Assembly (NCBI RefSeq): GCF_047948215.1
Contig: NC_134456.1
Span: 196,986,034 to 197,050,033, forward strand
Reading direction: 5' to 3'
Length of the DNA stretch: 64,000 bases
From: Lycorma delicatula
Lineage: Eukaryota; Arthropoda; Insecta; Hemiptera; Fulgoridae
Below are positions 1 through 13,894 of this stretch, piece by piece. The notes beneath the pieces were generated by a model. That model did not search any database. It was not told the DNA's origin and worked only from the letters and a program-made list of their open reading frames with translations. Positions within the stretch are counted from its first letter, which is position 1. Every line of letters starts with the position of its first letter. A program made the position numbers and the translations under genes.

Positions 1-1860
1 GAAACGTTTAGTTAAAATTTGTGGTAATAAATTTAATTTGTTTTGTTGATATGCCGCGCTTTTCGTGGTATAATGTTTACAATAACAAAAGTGATGAAAT
101 TCTTTAATCCATATTTAATTTTAATTATGCGGTATAGGGAAAAATTTAATTTTTTTCATATTAATAATAAAACTGCTTTATTAAATTCCAAATTTTTTAA
201 AAGTTAGAGAAAAAATTCAAGCCCGTGAGCTCCTTTTCACGGTAATATGACCGTCAGAGGTATACGAAAAAAATACAGTCTGTAAATAACACGAAACAAC
301 TAATACTAAGCTATAGAAAATTATTTTAAATCTCTAACATTCATAAAAGCCAAAAACCAACCTTAATATTCTTTCTTGGAAAAAAAAAATATTTCATCAA
401 TTAAATTTTTGAATTAGTTCTTCATAACTATGCTTCTAGGCTACAAGGCAGAAACTAGCCAGCTAAAATCATTCACTATCATCAAATGAATCAAGCTCCT
501 TGCTTCATTTTCACAGAGAAATTTTGAACGGATATTCCATATATACTGCAGATCTACGGCTGTTGTATTATGAAATATTATAATACGACAAGATTTCCTA
601 AGGTTAAAACTTTTGGTACTCGGTTTTTGCTATTACTCGATCTTTTGTGATCCCTTAAATCTGAAACTGAAAAAAAGTAGGAAACATTTCTCATTTCTTT
701 ATTTTAGTTATCAAGGAATGAGTGAATGTTTGATAATGATTATCTGTTAAATTTAAACTTACTTATGGAACAATTATACTACTACAGTATAATGAAAATC
801 AAATAGTGGTTATTTTTTTTTAAATCATATTGGTAATAAATCCAGTTGACAAAATTTCCCAAATGCATTGACAACTTTTTTTTATGGATTTTCAAAGAAT
901 TTATAGAAATCACTACTGTGCCCGGTCAGATGTTCTAAGGAATGCCGTAGAGAGGGGTTCAATTTTTCTTTACGTTTGGAATCTGCTGAACGCGATTGTG
1001 CAACGTGTATGTATGATGTATAAGATTTTTTCGTCCATCTACTGGACATAAATCTTAACTGATTTTGACAAAACTTGGTGGGATGATGTAAACCTATTGG
1101 AAATAGGGCCGATTGTTTTCATCCAAACGAATCGGTCACAGGAACCAAAGTTAGAGGCAATAATTACATTTCTGCGAGCTCCATCATATGCGAGCTGGTT
1201 TTCCAATGTCCCAAAATATCATGTTTGTAGCCCAAATTAGATTTTTGTGAGTAACACCAGGTCCGAGCTAGTTTTACTGTTGTACTTTAGTTTCGCAATA
1301 ATCAAAAATGCGATCTGGTATGAAGGAAAGGAATGGGTGTCCTAAAAACGAGTGTGGAAGATTTAATCGTTTTGGTTCAGTTTTGGGTAAATTTGAACAT
1401 TTTTTTGTGACCACGGCCCCAAAACCATGCAATGTATCAAAGTGAGTTTTGGGTAAGTATCAGTATTAAGCAATTGATGCAGTCGCAACTCAACAACTAT
1501 GTAAAAAGGAGGAAGAAAAAAGTATAATGTACTCGTATCTATTGGAGTAGCACACACTACCTCGCAGTATTTTAAAAGAACTCATGATACTAACAGAACA
1601 TGAAATTCAAGAAATACAAAAAACAATAAAAGGTAGCTAAAACTATAAAAGCAATATTAATTTCAAAAATTATTACAGTAGTGCAATATCTTTGTTTTTC
1701 TTAACTAAAACCAGAAATCCGCCCTTCTGACGCACTTAACTACAACAGAGTTTTTTATTTTCGTTTATTCACAACAATATTAGTTGATATTATTAAAATT
1801 ATAGAAGGAAAAAATGATGCACTATCTATTTTCGTTTATTTATCTTAACTAAATATAAAT

Positions 1861-1866
<6 letters not shown>
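1..1866. other. AT-rich stretch without a recognised gene
   Basis: No open frame here looks like protein. From about 990 to 1345 the base composition is less AT-rich and the sequence reads like a decayed dispersed repeat. No coding frame or terminal repeat could be recognised in it, and no second copy was noticed in the window. Confidence 0.5.

Positions 1867-1899
<33 letters not shown>
1867..1899. repeat. (TA)n microsatellite
   Basis: An uninterrupted AT dinucleotide run of about 33 bases in intergenic or intronic DNA. Confidence 0.95.
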
Positions 1900-1900
<1 letters not shown>

Positions 1901-2124
1901 GAAGCTCCAGAGAAAATAATTCATTAACAGAATTATGAAATGGACTGAACGAACTAATATCATGATTTCTTTAAATAAAATTCTATAAGTAATTAAAAAG
2001 AAAAACTAAAGTTCCAATATTGAATGCAAAGCTACTTTTCGTTATCAGAGGCCTATACTCCCTGACTGGATTTAGCATTAAATAAATACACGCATTATTT
2101 TTAATTTTGTATATTACAGTATAT

Positions 2125-2537
2125 ATTGGTTTTTACTGGTTTGCTTGGCATTTCTCCCACCACGACCCCATTCGGTCGCCCTAAAGCATAAAACATAATG
2201 TCTCTGTCACAAACGGCTACTGAGCCACGAAACAGTTTAGCGACCAGTGTCTTAAATAGCTCCTAGAGCTTACATAACAGCGTGGACGGACTAAGCGCGG
2301 TGCCATACACCACCGGCTTACGTATCTCAACCGCTCACTCGTCATATATTTACTAAACTGGGTAGGCGCACCCCATCAACTACTAAAAATATATATGACA
2401 TCCATAAATTAAAATTTACTTCTTCTAGACAGAAATTCGCTGCCACACCTAGGTCGCTGAATGCTAGCAAATACCTATCCACAATATTAAAGCGCTTGGA
2501 GCCTTAATTGGCTAGTGGTCAGCCATATATCTCTAGG
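2125..2537 (-). mobile_element. Probable 3' untranslated region of the adjacent LINE fragment
   Basis: This stretch is clearly richer in G and C than its surroundings. On the minus strand it directly follows the stop codon of the reverse-transcriptase remnant at 2538-3455. Position and composition suggest the element's 3' untranslated part, but I recognise no motif in it and the left boundary is only where composition falls back to AT-rich. Confidence 0.4.
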
Positions 2538-3455
2538 TTAGCTTCCGACAGCAGTGCGGTAGGAGTCTCCCGACATCAGTAAATTACTGATGTCGTTTGA
2601 ACATAACAACCGCATCAAGGAACTCCCACACGGTCCGACAATGCTTGTCTCGCCACATTGACTCGCCGCTTGTGAGTAGCCAATTTTCCCCTTGACCGCT
2701 AAGTTCCTCTTGACCCGGTCACTGGCCCGCCCAAGAGCAGGGCAATCAAACATCAGGTTTTCATTTGATTGGACGTCCGCACAGACGTACAGCTCCTCAG
2801 CTGCCAGGCGGAACCGAAACATATATTGGTTCAAATTAACATGGTTGGTGAGCACCTGGGCACCCGTTGTCCTTAAAAACAAACTCAAGGCATACCATCC
2901 CCCCAGATCCCGTATAAACTTGTACAGGGATCTTCCCTTAGTCGTGGTGTCCCATTCCAGTTGCTATGTTTCCATTGTGAGGCTGTGCAGCCTCTTCCGC
3001 AGGCGGGAGACGGGCAACTGAACGAAAGTTTGATCAGCTTCATTGTGATCACAGTTCCATTCCGCTACTGGTTCGGTCCGAAACCGCATCCCAAATAACT
3101 CGGCCTCCCGGCCTCTTTGCAATCTCCACATGGCTGCCTGAACTTTCACCACTAAATCGATTGGGAGAGCCTTTCCCAATTCGGTGGTAGCCTCGTAGGA
3201 GGTTGTTTTAAAAACACCAATGCATACAATTAAGGCTCTGCACTGGGCACTCCTTAAATTTTGAACAAGTTCTCTATTAATATCCAACCTATGCGTCCAA
3301 ACAGGCGCCGCGTAGGAGGTCATGCTTTCAAAGACACCTCGGTACACATATACATTTGACGGCCAGACAACCCATAGTCCTTCCGAGCAATCTTCCTAAG
3401 TTTGTGCATCACTGAGATGGCGTCCGCCGCTACTTGCCTAATGTGGATACTAAAC
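2538..3455 (-). pseudogene. LINE reverse transcriptase C-terminal remnant (R1/LOA-like)
   Basis: The minus strand encodes the part of a non-LTR retrotransposon ORF2 downstream of the polymerase palm. It has a YAAPVW motif (thumb region), then a PIDLVV segment, and nearer the end a Cys-containing stretch with the pattern of R1-type C-termini (RFRLAAEELYVCADVQ, then FDCP). One frame runs from 3347 to 2538 with a single in-frame TAG near 2961-2963. Upstream of 3347 the homology continues in another frame (KLRKIARKDYGLSG) to about 3455, which indicates a frameshift. The catalytic FADD region and the endonuclease are absent, so this is a 5'-truncated dead copy. R1/LOA clade is my reading from the motif order; another R1-group clade is possible. 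Confidence 0.75.
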
Positions 3456-5196
3456 AGCAACAAAACATCATCAAACAAAACAAAACACACATATTACAGT
3501 ATAAGAATTATTTAATCATATGTAAGTTACGCAAGCGCAGTAACTGTATCTAATTGTTCTGCATTGTTATGATGGCTACCTACCAACCACAGAGCAGCTT
3601 TGAAGTTAAGTAACAAAAGAATTCCGTAATGAAAGAGTTGAGGTAAAATTATTTATAGAAAAATTTAAAAACAAATTAAACTACTCTTAGAATTAATGAG
3701 TCAACTACTAAGGAAACTTTGTAACAAGAAAAATGTCATCTTAAAGAATTTTATCATCGAAGTATTTATTATCTCTAGTAAATTTGTGGTGTGATTTATA
3801 AAACGTTTACATTACAAAAAATTTATAGACTACATCGAAAAGAGCTAAACTTTTCTTTACTGAGATGAAGAAATATATATAGTACGCTGTTTCTTAGGAG
3901 AAAGGGGTAAATTAATTACCTGCTTCTCACTTGGCAATAAAGAATTTAACGGCCTGGTTTACAAAATGCTAGTCACAGTTACTTTCTTTGAGAGTAATGA
4001 TTTTTTCTGTTTAGTCAATCCGTCTGATATTTTCTCTCCATATCTTTAGTAAAAAGTGCATCCATCCATCCATGTTTCATTAAACTTTAAATAAACTGTA
4101 ATTCCAAGAACCGTACTTACCGATTTATTTTAGATATCTAGGTTTTTATATTTTATTTCTAAGATTACTATATCTACAACAACTATGTTACGAATACTGA
4201 AAGGATACGTATTTCTTTCTTGTAAACAATATATTGATTCATTACTGTCAAAATGTTAGCAGATTATATTTTTCAATTAACATTAAAAAAAAAAAAACAT
4301 GTTAAAAATCTGCAAAAATCAAAAAAAAATTAAAAAAGAGGGTGGTAAGTAATTTAAACTGGTAAGAAACAAATTATAGAGACTGGAAATTGTATTTAAG
4401 ATAATTTTAATCAAGAAATTCTATTAAAAAATTAATAACCTGGAAAAGGTGACAACAATGAATAACGATGAATAATAATAATATTACAACAAAAAAAATA
4501 ACGGAGCCATTATAGATTTTCAAAAATAAAAAGTTTCAGTACTGACGTTTTTTTTGGGAATTATAATTTACAAGATTTATAGGAATTAAATGGATTATTT
4601 TACATAAATGATTAAATTAAATGTATCGAATAAATAACATCCAACAACTGTAGAAACATCTCTCTAATTAAACGCTGCTTCGGCTACAGTGGACGTTTAT
4701 CCTTAGCGTTTCTTTCCATTTCATTCTTATTTTGATATAACTCTTTCTTCCATAATTTTTCATTATCTGAATAATTCTATTTTTCTTCACTGATAAAGTA
4801 ATATTTACATTACTGATTTGCAAAATGTCTAATTAATCCATTTAAATGAAGTTTAAATTATAACCTCCAATTAACATTATCGCGAGGTAAAATTGTACAT
4901 AATAAAAAAATAAAAACTATTTCACTTCTATATACAATTTGAAAAAAAAATAGTTTCATTTGAGTGAAAGTAGGAGTGGTTCTTATAATGTTATTAATAC
5001 GTCAGCGGTAGTAACACTGTAACTTGATAAATAAATTCTTTGTTTTTTAAAATATTTTAAAAACATTATTGTTTTAATGTTATTTATTGTAATCAGTTTT
5101 CTTATTAGCTTTTTTTATTTTGATGCTTTCTTGAAGGTATTTACACAACTTCAGCGAAGTATTATACAATTTTTTGTATCTTTGCATAAATAAACT
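3456..5196. other. AT-rich stretch, no gene seen
   Basis: Only short chance frames and A/T homopolymer runs. No splice-bounded open segment, RNA gene or transposon protein was recognised. Confidence 0.5.
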
Positions 5197-5800
5197 AGCA
5201 GACCCGGCTATGTTTCGCTATTGCTAGATTTGAGTATATATAACACAATTGAAAGTTTAATAAAACATTAAAAAATTAAACATTACGGAACTTAACAAAA
5301 TTTCATATATATTTTTTGATTTTTGCGTACTATGATGGGGGGGCGCAAATCAAAAATTCAAATAAGACCAATCGTAATTTGATACATAATTTTAAATAAC
5401 TCGATGAGACGTGGAAAATAGTACAATTAAAACTGAATTGTGATTGCCCACTTCAAAATGACGGCCAACAATGTGTTTGTTTCAGATAGCTAGATTTACT
5501 TAGTACGAGTATGCTCCCCTTTATTTGTTTTTTTTTTGTTATTTGAGGTATCCCTATTCTGTATTTGCAAATCTTCTCCGATAAGAAAGTCTAATTCAGT
5601 GAGCCCCAATTTAGTGAGTTCGGCCTTCAGGAGGTCAGGTACGGCTCAAAAAGTTTAAATGGGCATATGGTAATGTGATACTTTGTTTTAAAATTGAAGT
5701 AACCTCTCGGTAAAGGAAGACTACCGTAAACCGTATCAAGTTATCTAATTATAAAAAAGGATAGAAAGGATTGTAATTTACTTTTCAGCCACCCGGTATA
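5197..5800. repeat. Dispersed non-coding repeat related to the 28-30 kb palindrome arms
   Basis: The segment opens with AGCAGACCCGGCTATGTTTC and contains a G-run near 5336-5346. From about 5610 it carries GGCCTTCAGGAGGTCAGGT followed by a GTTTTAAA-type stretch and a CCGTATCAA block. The same blocks occur in the same order at 29200-29310 inside the palindrome arms (GGCCTTCAGGGGGTCAGGT), so both belong to one repeat family. No protein frame is conserved between them. Ends are approximate and the class is unknown. Confidence 0.5.
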
Positions 5801-6238
5801 TATAAAACCATTTTTGTCTTTATCTTTTTTGGTTGATGAATTATGAATTAATCCGTCACAGAAGCTTACAGAGAAGCCTGTTCGTCGTGTTATGTAAATG
5901 CATATTTTATATGTATGGGATAATATACACGTATATTTTTTATTTATATTTACGGCTTTGTTGTAATCTTTTTTCCAGTATTTTTTGTGGTTAAGTGTTA
6001 TGTAATTTGTTCAAATAGCAAATAATTTTAAAGTCTTTGTATACTTTTATGTATTGTGTTACTGCTGGTCTGTTCGTATTTTCCTTTTCCATTGGAAACG
6101 ACTAGGAAATTTTCCTGCTTGTATCTCAAGTATTTCACAATTCTTTTAAATAATTATAGGAAAAATAATTATGGGCTGGGATCTAATTTATTTACGACAT
6201 TATCATAAAATAATATATTTAATTTAGTTGCTTCTTGC
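5801..6238. other. AT-rich stretch, no gene seen
   Basis: No coding or RNA signal was recognised between the two dispersed repeats. Confidence 0.45.
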
Positions 6239-6860
6239 TACTTCCTTGTACGAAGTAAAGGAAGTATTGTGATCGCGAAAAATGTTGGTTTTCAGATTTC
6301 AACGGAAATATCCATTTTTACCATCCCTGAATCCATTTTGAGTACTTTCGGCATGACATCTATACATACGTATGTATGTCACATAACTCAAAAACGATTA
6401 GACGTAGGATGTTGAAATTTTATATTTAGGACAGCTGTAACATCTAGTTGTGCACTTCCCATTATGATTGCAATCCACTGAACCAAAAGTGTCCGTAAAA
6501 GACCAAAATCCCAAAAAAATTTATTTTGGACTTTATCTTAACTGCAGTAATAAGCCTATAAGCCCGCATTTGAGAGTTACAGCCAAATGAAATTTTGATT
6601 AATGAGATATTTGGCTGTTACCAGGGTTAAGGCACACCATCGGATGGAATCAGAGTTCATCTCCTTTTTTTTAACTTTTTTTTTTAAATTTGAATATATT
6701 GATTTATTAACAATTATTAACCTCTGATTGTAAAAAAAAGTTTTACGATAAGTAATAAATCAATAATAACAATAAATAAAAAAAATTGCAAAAATATCAG
6801 AAGCTATCAATGAAATAAAATTTTATTTACTTTTCATTTTAAAAAAATGTGTAAATGTAT
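6239..6860 (+). repeat. Dispersed repeat, copy 1 (second copy at 14539-15170)
   Basis: It starts with a small hairpin (TACTTCCTT, then AAGGAAGTA) and continues with phrases shared almost word for word with 14539-15170: GGAAGTATTGT-ATCGCGAAA, CCATCCCTGAATCCA, a CGTACGTATGTATG-like block, and AACATCTAGTTGTGC. The last third holds an AGTTCATCTCC block followed by a T-rich tail, which in copy 2 is the 3' part of a tRNA-derived unit. There is no conserved open frame, so it is a non-autonomous element or a composite. Its mobilising partner is not visible here. Confidence 0.75.
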
Positions 6861-9514
6861 TTTAATAGGCGTACAAGGAAATCATGTGGTATCCACATCA
6901 TTCTTTTTTATTATATTTATTTAAACAATTTTCGAATATAACAAACAGAATTCGTAATCTTCTTAGTAACCATAATCATTCCGTGATTCATAACCATTAG
7001 TAACGGACTTTGAATACGAATAGTTTTCACATATAATTTTTAAATTATATTCGTAATTTGGTCAGCTGTTTATCTTTTTATAATTAAAACGCTCAGGTTT
7101 ATTTTTTATTCTGATTTTTTTTTGTAGAAATATTTTTAATGATTTTTAATACTCCATAGCTTTGTATATTATTTATTCCTTGAACATATAATTTCTTTTG
7201 TGCTGTAAGACAATAATTATTTTAATTTTATTACTGTTCATAAGTAGAAAAATATATTTAAAAAGAAAGCAGTGTAATATTATTTTATTGAATAAAAGAC
7301 GTATTTGTTTTGATATTTTTAGAGAACACAAGCACAAAACGCTCAAACATAAATCATACAAGTAAATTAATTGGTATCCTCCCATGGGAAACTGCAAGGT
7401 TTTTTTCTAAACAAACCTAAATGAATAGTCCTTTTTCGTTTTTATATTTACACAGTTTAACCACAAGTATGATTTTAATAAGAAAGGGAATATGCATTTA
7501 CTTTTGGCCGTATTAAACGTTGTATGGTGTATGAAATTTACAAGCTAATATGAAATTTATAAAACATAAAAAGAAGAAATGAGTATCTTAAAAGCAAAAC
7601 ATTATGTAAAACATGTACTTTCATATGAAAGTCTTTGAAGAAAGACAAAATCATTAAATAAATGTTAATTGATAAATATATTAAAAAAGAAAAAATTGTT
7701 ATAAAAAGCAACATAATGTCTGACACAGACCATACAGTCAAACAAAGCTTTCGTGTGATGATAAGCATAAAGATACTCGCTTCAAAACATCATTTGTTGA
7801 AAAGTTTTGTCTACCAGATGTTTTTGGTAGGAAAGAGGGTCACAAAGATGAAAGTAAAGGGATGTAAATGCTTGAAAGCTCTTATAAAATCATGTCACGC
7901 TTTAGAATTCTTCGATCTAACAAAATGAGACGCCCTTTCTCCCGGTTAACATCACGCAGTTAGCTTTACGCTTAACTAAGCAAAGAAAATTGAAGCATGC
8001 AAGACAAATTAGCGAGCACTTTTTAGTTGCAAATGTAAATAATTGCTTTCATTTATTCTGAGATTTTTTAGGAAGGCTCCAAAAATTTTATTTATTAAAA
8101 TTCCTATAAAAAAATATGAGGAAAAGAAGGAACAGGTTGTAAGAATGTATTGATTTTATATTGAATACTGCGCTTGAATTTATAAGTACGGAAGAATAAA
8201 ATTAATTTTAACCAAAACCATGAATCAATACAAAAGAAGGTTTAGAATTTTTCGTTTATTGAATGCAAATTGTTTTTCGTTAATCTGCTTTAAACTGAAA
8301 ATGTAACACTAAAAACATTAGAAATTAAACATCTTAATCGCTTTGTTAATACAATACTTATTTTAACATTATTTAAAATAAATTTACTCAAGAAAAAACT
8401 GCCACTAATCATCGCGAATAATTGTAAACTATTTTTGAAAAACTATATCTTATTTAAGTAAAAGATAAAAAACATTCTGTTCGTGTCATTATATTTAATA
8501 ATCCGCACAAAGAAAATAATAAGTACAGGAGTCATTTTATAAGTACTATTCAAATGATTCTGAAATGTTCTAAATTAAATTAAACACAAAATTGATTTAA
8601 AAAAAGTTATGTCTTAAAATGCGAAACACCATTAATATAGAACAGTTTTAGAAATTATACACGCATTAAAATTAATAACACAATAAATAATAAAACCGAT
8701 TTCTCGAATCTGATACATTATACAGTGGTTTTGTAAAAAAAATATGGGGGAAGGTGAACTATGGGGGCAATTTCTCAAAAAAATGGTAATAATTTCACAA
8801 TTTACTCTACTACTGAAAATTAAAAAAATATTCTCACGCAAATAAATCCAGGAGTGCTTTGTTTACTAGTACCGGATAGCGAGAAAATTATTTCAGTATA
8901 GTTTAAAATATCAACAGTAAAATGGCACTTCTGAAATTCTTGGGGTTGAAATTATGGAAAAACGTTTGGTGGTGTTTCATGTTTTCTGATTAAAAAAATA
9001 TAAAAAATTAATAGCCCCAGAACTGTATCTCCTATAGTTTTTTAAGATAATTGAAACAAAAACAATTTTCTCAAAAAGTCAAGGGTGTATTTTTAATTCC
9101 AATCTGTTGGACATAACACTTTCTTCGGAAAATATAAGAGATAAAATTCTGGGGCAAAGATTTTGAGGTCAGAAGCTATAATTTTTATCTCGATAATCTT
9201 TTTCCTGTAATTTTTATCCGTAGGATTTCTATATATCCTCATTTTTATCGATAAAGCTGAAATCGGGGAGAACGATTTCAGCTTATTTTTGCTTATTTTT
9301 TTCGGTTAGCTGGAAGTAAAGCATTTCTCGACCTTATTAAAATATGATATTTTTTCCTTATTTTCAACAATAGAATATATTGTAAATTAATCCAGTTTCA
9401 ACGTAAAATATTCTATATATGTTCTGAATATACTGTTCCAACTCTTCTGTTATCAGTTTTTTTAGAAACCTCACGAACATTTGTGTTTAAACGTGTTTGT
9501 TTATAATGTATGTA
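6861..9514. other. AT-rich stretch with one small hairpin and a MITE-related patch
   Basis: No gene is seen. At 9000-9050 a phrase of the type CCAGAACTGTATCTCCTATAG matches the centre of the foldback element at 18250-18655 (CCAGAACGGTATTTCTCGTAG), so a decayed relative may lie around 8930-9180. At 9254-9284 there is a perfect 12-bp stem (AAGCTGAAATCG with its complement) and a 7-base loop. The frame at 7662-7928 is open for 88 codons but low in complexity and not recognisable. Confidence 0.45.
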
Positions 9515-9588
<74 letters not shown>

Positions 9589-9604
9589 GCATTTATTATA
9601 TATA

Positions 9605-9657
<53 letters not shown>
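9515..9657. repeat. Compound (TG)n and (TTA)n microsatellite
   Basis: About 68 bases of TG repeats with a short GC-interrupted end (9515-9590) are followed after a short TA patch by about 50 bases of ATT/TTA repeats (9607-9657). The long open frames here on both strands are only runs of Cys/Val, Leu, Ile, Asn or His/Thr codons made by the repeat. Confidence 0.97.
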
Positions 9658-9663
<6 letters not shown>

Positions 9664-12600
9664 CATATAATATTCATACATTTTTTTACTGTAAAATAAA
9701 ATGTTCTTCCTACAATGTCCAATTCTTCGTACATACAACTTTTTTGAACCACGACCAGTCCAAATAATTGGGTTGTGTGAAGATTTTGATATGTTGTAAC
9801 TAGTAAAGTCTTAAAATATTATTATGAAAAACGTTGTATTTTATTTTGTGTACTTTATTGTGACAAACGTATGAATGATTGTGTGAAGAAAAATAAACGT
9901 AACTTCAGTAATAATTTAAAATATTTTGTAAACACAAATTCTTATAATAACAAAACCAAGAAAATAAGCAATTTTAAGTTTTTTTCTGCATAAATAATAC
10001 CACACCATAAAAATACACGGAATTACACGCAGTAACTCTACTTTATTGCAAGGATGTTACAAACATATGACAATAATTTTTCAGTAACGTAACATAAAAT
10101 ATCATTGTAACACGTGCCTCCATTTTTTAAATACTTTTTTCACAAGGAAAGCAAAAGATGTAGTAAAGTATTGAAGTTTTCAACTTTTCTACAAATACCT
10201 TATTTTTACTAACCTTTTATGTGACCAATAAGTACGAGTATATAGGTACATATTTTTTTAATTTATAACCACGAAAAGTAAAACATCAATGAGAAAAAAA
10301 CATTCTTTGTTAAAGTCAAAGTATATGAGTAGAAAGGTTTGCGAAAATATTTTTACTTCAAAAAAAAATTACATTTTCAATTTTTAATACAGAAGTAAAG
10401 CTATAATTTTTATTAAAAATAAAATACATTTTTATAAAACTTAATTCTGGTAAGGTAAAACGCAAAGTTGTTGAGAAAATTTTCTAACGAAACTAATTAA
10501 GATAAACAAAAAGATATAAAAGAAATGAAGAGGAGAAAAATTAAGAGCACATTATACTTTTTCATTTTAAATTAATGGCTTTTTAATAACTTGCTTTAGA
10601 AAAAGTTCATGTATTACGCACTTCAACAGATTTCTTCAAAACGTTTAGGTCTTTTTTCAAAAATTAATTAGATTTAAAAATTTAATCTGATGTGACTACA
10701 TGTTTCAGTCTTATTCCTTGAATCAGTTTAATTTGCTGTTGTTCCTTGATTTCATAGTAAGACGGTTGATAAAATTGAAATAAGAGACCTTTAAGACAAA
10801 ACATTTAATTAGCTAATGATAGTAATGTAATATTAGATTACGAATTTTAAGAATAACATGTTGGATAATGGGCTAGTATTTTGTTTAACGTAAGTAAAAG
10901 CTATTTTAGAATACATTTAAGTCAAGGTAAGGCAAAAAATTCTCAATTTAAAACGTTATTCAATATTCAGACAAATTTGTGTATCGTATTTACACCTTCA
11001 CATACGGGTGTATAAGTAACGTAGACTACTATTTAGTAAAGTACACTTCTGTTATATATTACTTGAATCTTGTTTTATGATAAAATCTTGTTTATTTCAG
11101 AAAATAACACTTATCTTTGTGATCTGAAAAATATTTTTAGAAGGCAAAGAAAGGTGCACCTCTCTTATTATAGTTTTTTTAGAGTAACATGTAGAACAAG
11201 TGTAACATGCATATCTTATATAGTGTAACATGCAGATTTGTAAATTTATTGGTTTAATTTTTTTTTTAATTGTTCTTATAAGAAATTAGATAGGCTTATA
11301 ACATTTTTCTTTGCTCGAAAATATACGACGTAGAAGTATGAGCGGTGAGAAAAAACTTTTTAAGAATATTTTTCCTCTAAAGGCTTACCTTTAACTACAT
11401 CAAAAACTTGGAAACCTATTTCGGAAACAATATGTTATAACCACTTTTATGGACTCGTTTTTCATTCTATGTTCTATATTTACACTCAAGGTAAAATTAG
11501 TTTTTCCAATGATCCAGACCTATTATCAAAGAAACCTCTTTTTTTCACTCAAGGAACTAATTACGTTGTTTTTTTTAATTTCTCTTTAAAATGTAGTTAT
11601 AATCTTAAGTAAACGTTTTTATAGTAAAATAAATGATTTTCAAGATAAAGTTAGTGCCTAAATAACAGCTTTATTTATTTATTTATTTTTTTTTTTGGCA
11701 GAGTAAAACACATTTTTAATTAATAAATTTTAAATTTAATTTGGTAAATTAAAGTTGATCATTCCAATAAAATTCAACCTGTACAAATCATATAACCTTT
11801 CTTCATAAAATTAGGATTTTACATAATTTTACAACTTCTGAGTGTTCTGGTTGTAGAGTCTATTTCAGTTTAGCATAAAACAATTTTCTACAGTATAATA
11901 TATTTTTATAAATCTGATATACTGAATTTATCATGTAGGCTAAAGATCAGTTTCTACAATTACTAATAAAAAAACAGTTAAAAATAAAAGTTAAACATTT
12001 TTTAAAACTATTTTTACATCTTTAATATGCATCAAAATGAATGTACAAAGTGTCTTCCATAAATATAGGGCAGTATTTAATCCAATGTATTAAACATTTT
12101 TTCCAGTAAAGTTTTGTTTCAATTTATAGAATCGGTTGAGTTTTCAACCTACACCTTGAGATGGTTCATGTCATTTTTATTTGAATAAAATATTGTATCT
12201 TAGACAGATACTCAGAATATAAGAATGCAAGGCCTCTAATCAAGTGAAAAGTTAGCCATATATTTGTTCTCGACCTCGATATCCATTTTTTTAGGAAATT
12301 TTTAACTGGGTAGATCTAACTTGAAGAGCTTAGGGAGGACGTACCCCATCTTAATGCCAAATGTAAGGATGGCTTGTGTAGAACATAATTACTTTTAATC
12401 CCTAAAAAGAAACAAAATTTCATATCTCAAGGTATTACACTTCCGTCAATAAAATAAGAATGCAACACTTTTTTCTGTGAACACACATAAAACTTGAACT
12501 CGAGGAACATTAAGTTTTTCTATGTAATTTACGTGAAGATTTTCTTCTGACTAATAAACATAACTATGAATCGTAGTTCAGTTTAAAGTATACTTCATTA

Positions 12601-13894
12601 GACCGTCACCAGAATCTGCTTTACAACCAGTAATAAATTTCTAACAAAATTTTATGCTTCTGACAAAATTATTTTCAGAAAACAGTCTTAGCCGATAAAC
12701 TTAAACGTCAATTAAACCACTGTAGCCACTTAAACGTCAATTCCGTTAAGTTTTTGATAAACCTTTTCTAGGTATTTTCAGCCTTAAGTTTTTCGGTTGA
12801 GATTGTGGACTTTTATAAATGTCCAGTCAACTTGCTTTACTTTAATATGCATATTAAACAAGCAAAAATTATTTTCAAAAAATTATTTCTCTTTGTAACT
12901 GTTTTTATTATTAATAATAGAAACAGATTTTTAACATACATGATAAATTCATTACATCAGATTTATAGAAAGAATTAAACTGAAGAAAAGTGTTTTAGGC
13001 TAAAAAGAAATCTACTCTATAACTAAACACTCAGTATTTGCAAAATAATATACAGTTATCAATTCAGGAGCCATTTTTTTATATTTTTTTTTAATACTTA
13101 CATTCACATCGAAATTCTCTAGGACTTCAATCTTAGTAGATACTTGAGCCCTTATAATAGTACAGTTGGGCCTCCTTATGTAACAGACTATTTAATTATA
13201 ATATTGTTGAAAAGTTAAAACTTGATGAAATATTTTCTGTACGTCAGTGTAATTAATTATTTCCTTTTTGTCTAAAGTTTCATAACGTATTTCTTCATTA
13301 TTTATCTTTCACGTAGTATAAATTTCAAATATAACTATCTCAAAATTAATTATTTCCATATAACGTAACTGACTTACGTATTTTCCTATGTTATTATAAT
13401 TTACAGAGTACAGTAAGTTTCAAAGAGCTTTTACATATTCATTTACAAAAAATACTTGAAATAAAATTAATAATCTCTTTTTACCTTTTAATGCAAAATT
13501 TTTCCAGTTTTTCTGAGATTAGGCGAGAGGGATTTAGCGAACTTCCTAACCTACTAGAATTCATAAGTGTGAAAATTTATAGAGCTTGAAAAATTCCATA
13601 TCTCAGAATTTCAACATAGTCAGAAATCAACAATAAATGGTATCTTAAAAATTTGTGCTTAACATGTAACAAAAACCTAACTATTCGTTGTTAATGGTAC
13701 ATATTTCCGAAAGTTATTTAATAAATGTATTAAAATGCTAAATAAGCTTTCATAAATGTATAAAGGTTGTAGAGATTTTTAAATTATTATTATTATTTTA
13801 GTCAACTTAAATGGAATGTTCACACCTCTTACTTAGAAAAAAAGCTGAGAACTATATCTTTAATTTTTTTAATAAAAAACATTAATACTCCCAG
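9658..13894. other. Long AT-rich stretch, no gene seen
   Basis: About 4.2 kb of A/T-rich DNA with only short chance frames. No splice-bounded coding segment, RNA gene, terminal repeats or transposon motif was recognised. It could be intron or intergenic DNA. Confidence 0.5.

Noticed and set aside
2692..3021. 109-codon plus-strand frame
   Set aside because: It is antisense to the LINE reverse-transcriptase remnant at 2538-3455.
7662..7928. 88-codon plus-strand frame
   Set aside because: Composition is biased to Lys and Ile, there is no recognised motif, no splice context and no repeat copy; chance is sufficient.
9481..9767. Overlapping open frames of 72-83 codons on both strands
   Set aside because: They are produced entirely by the TG and TTA repeats and carry only one- or two-residue runs.
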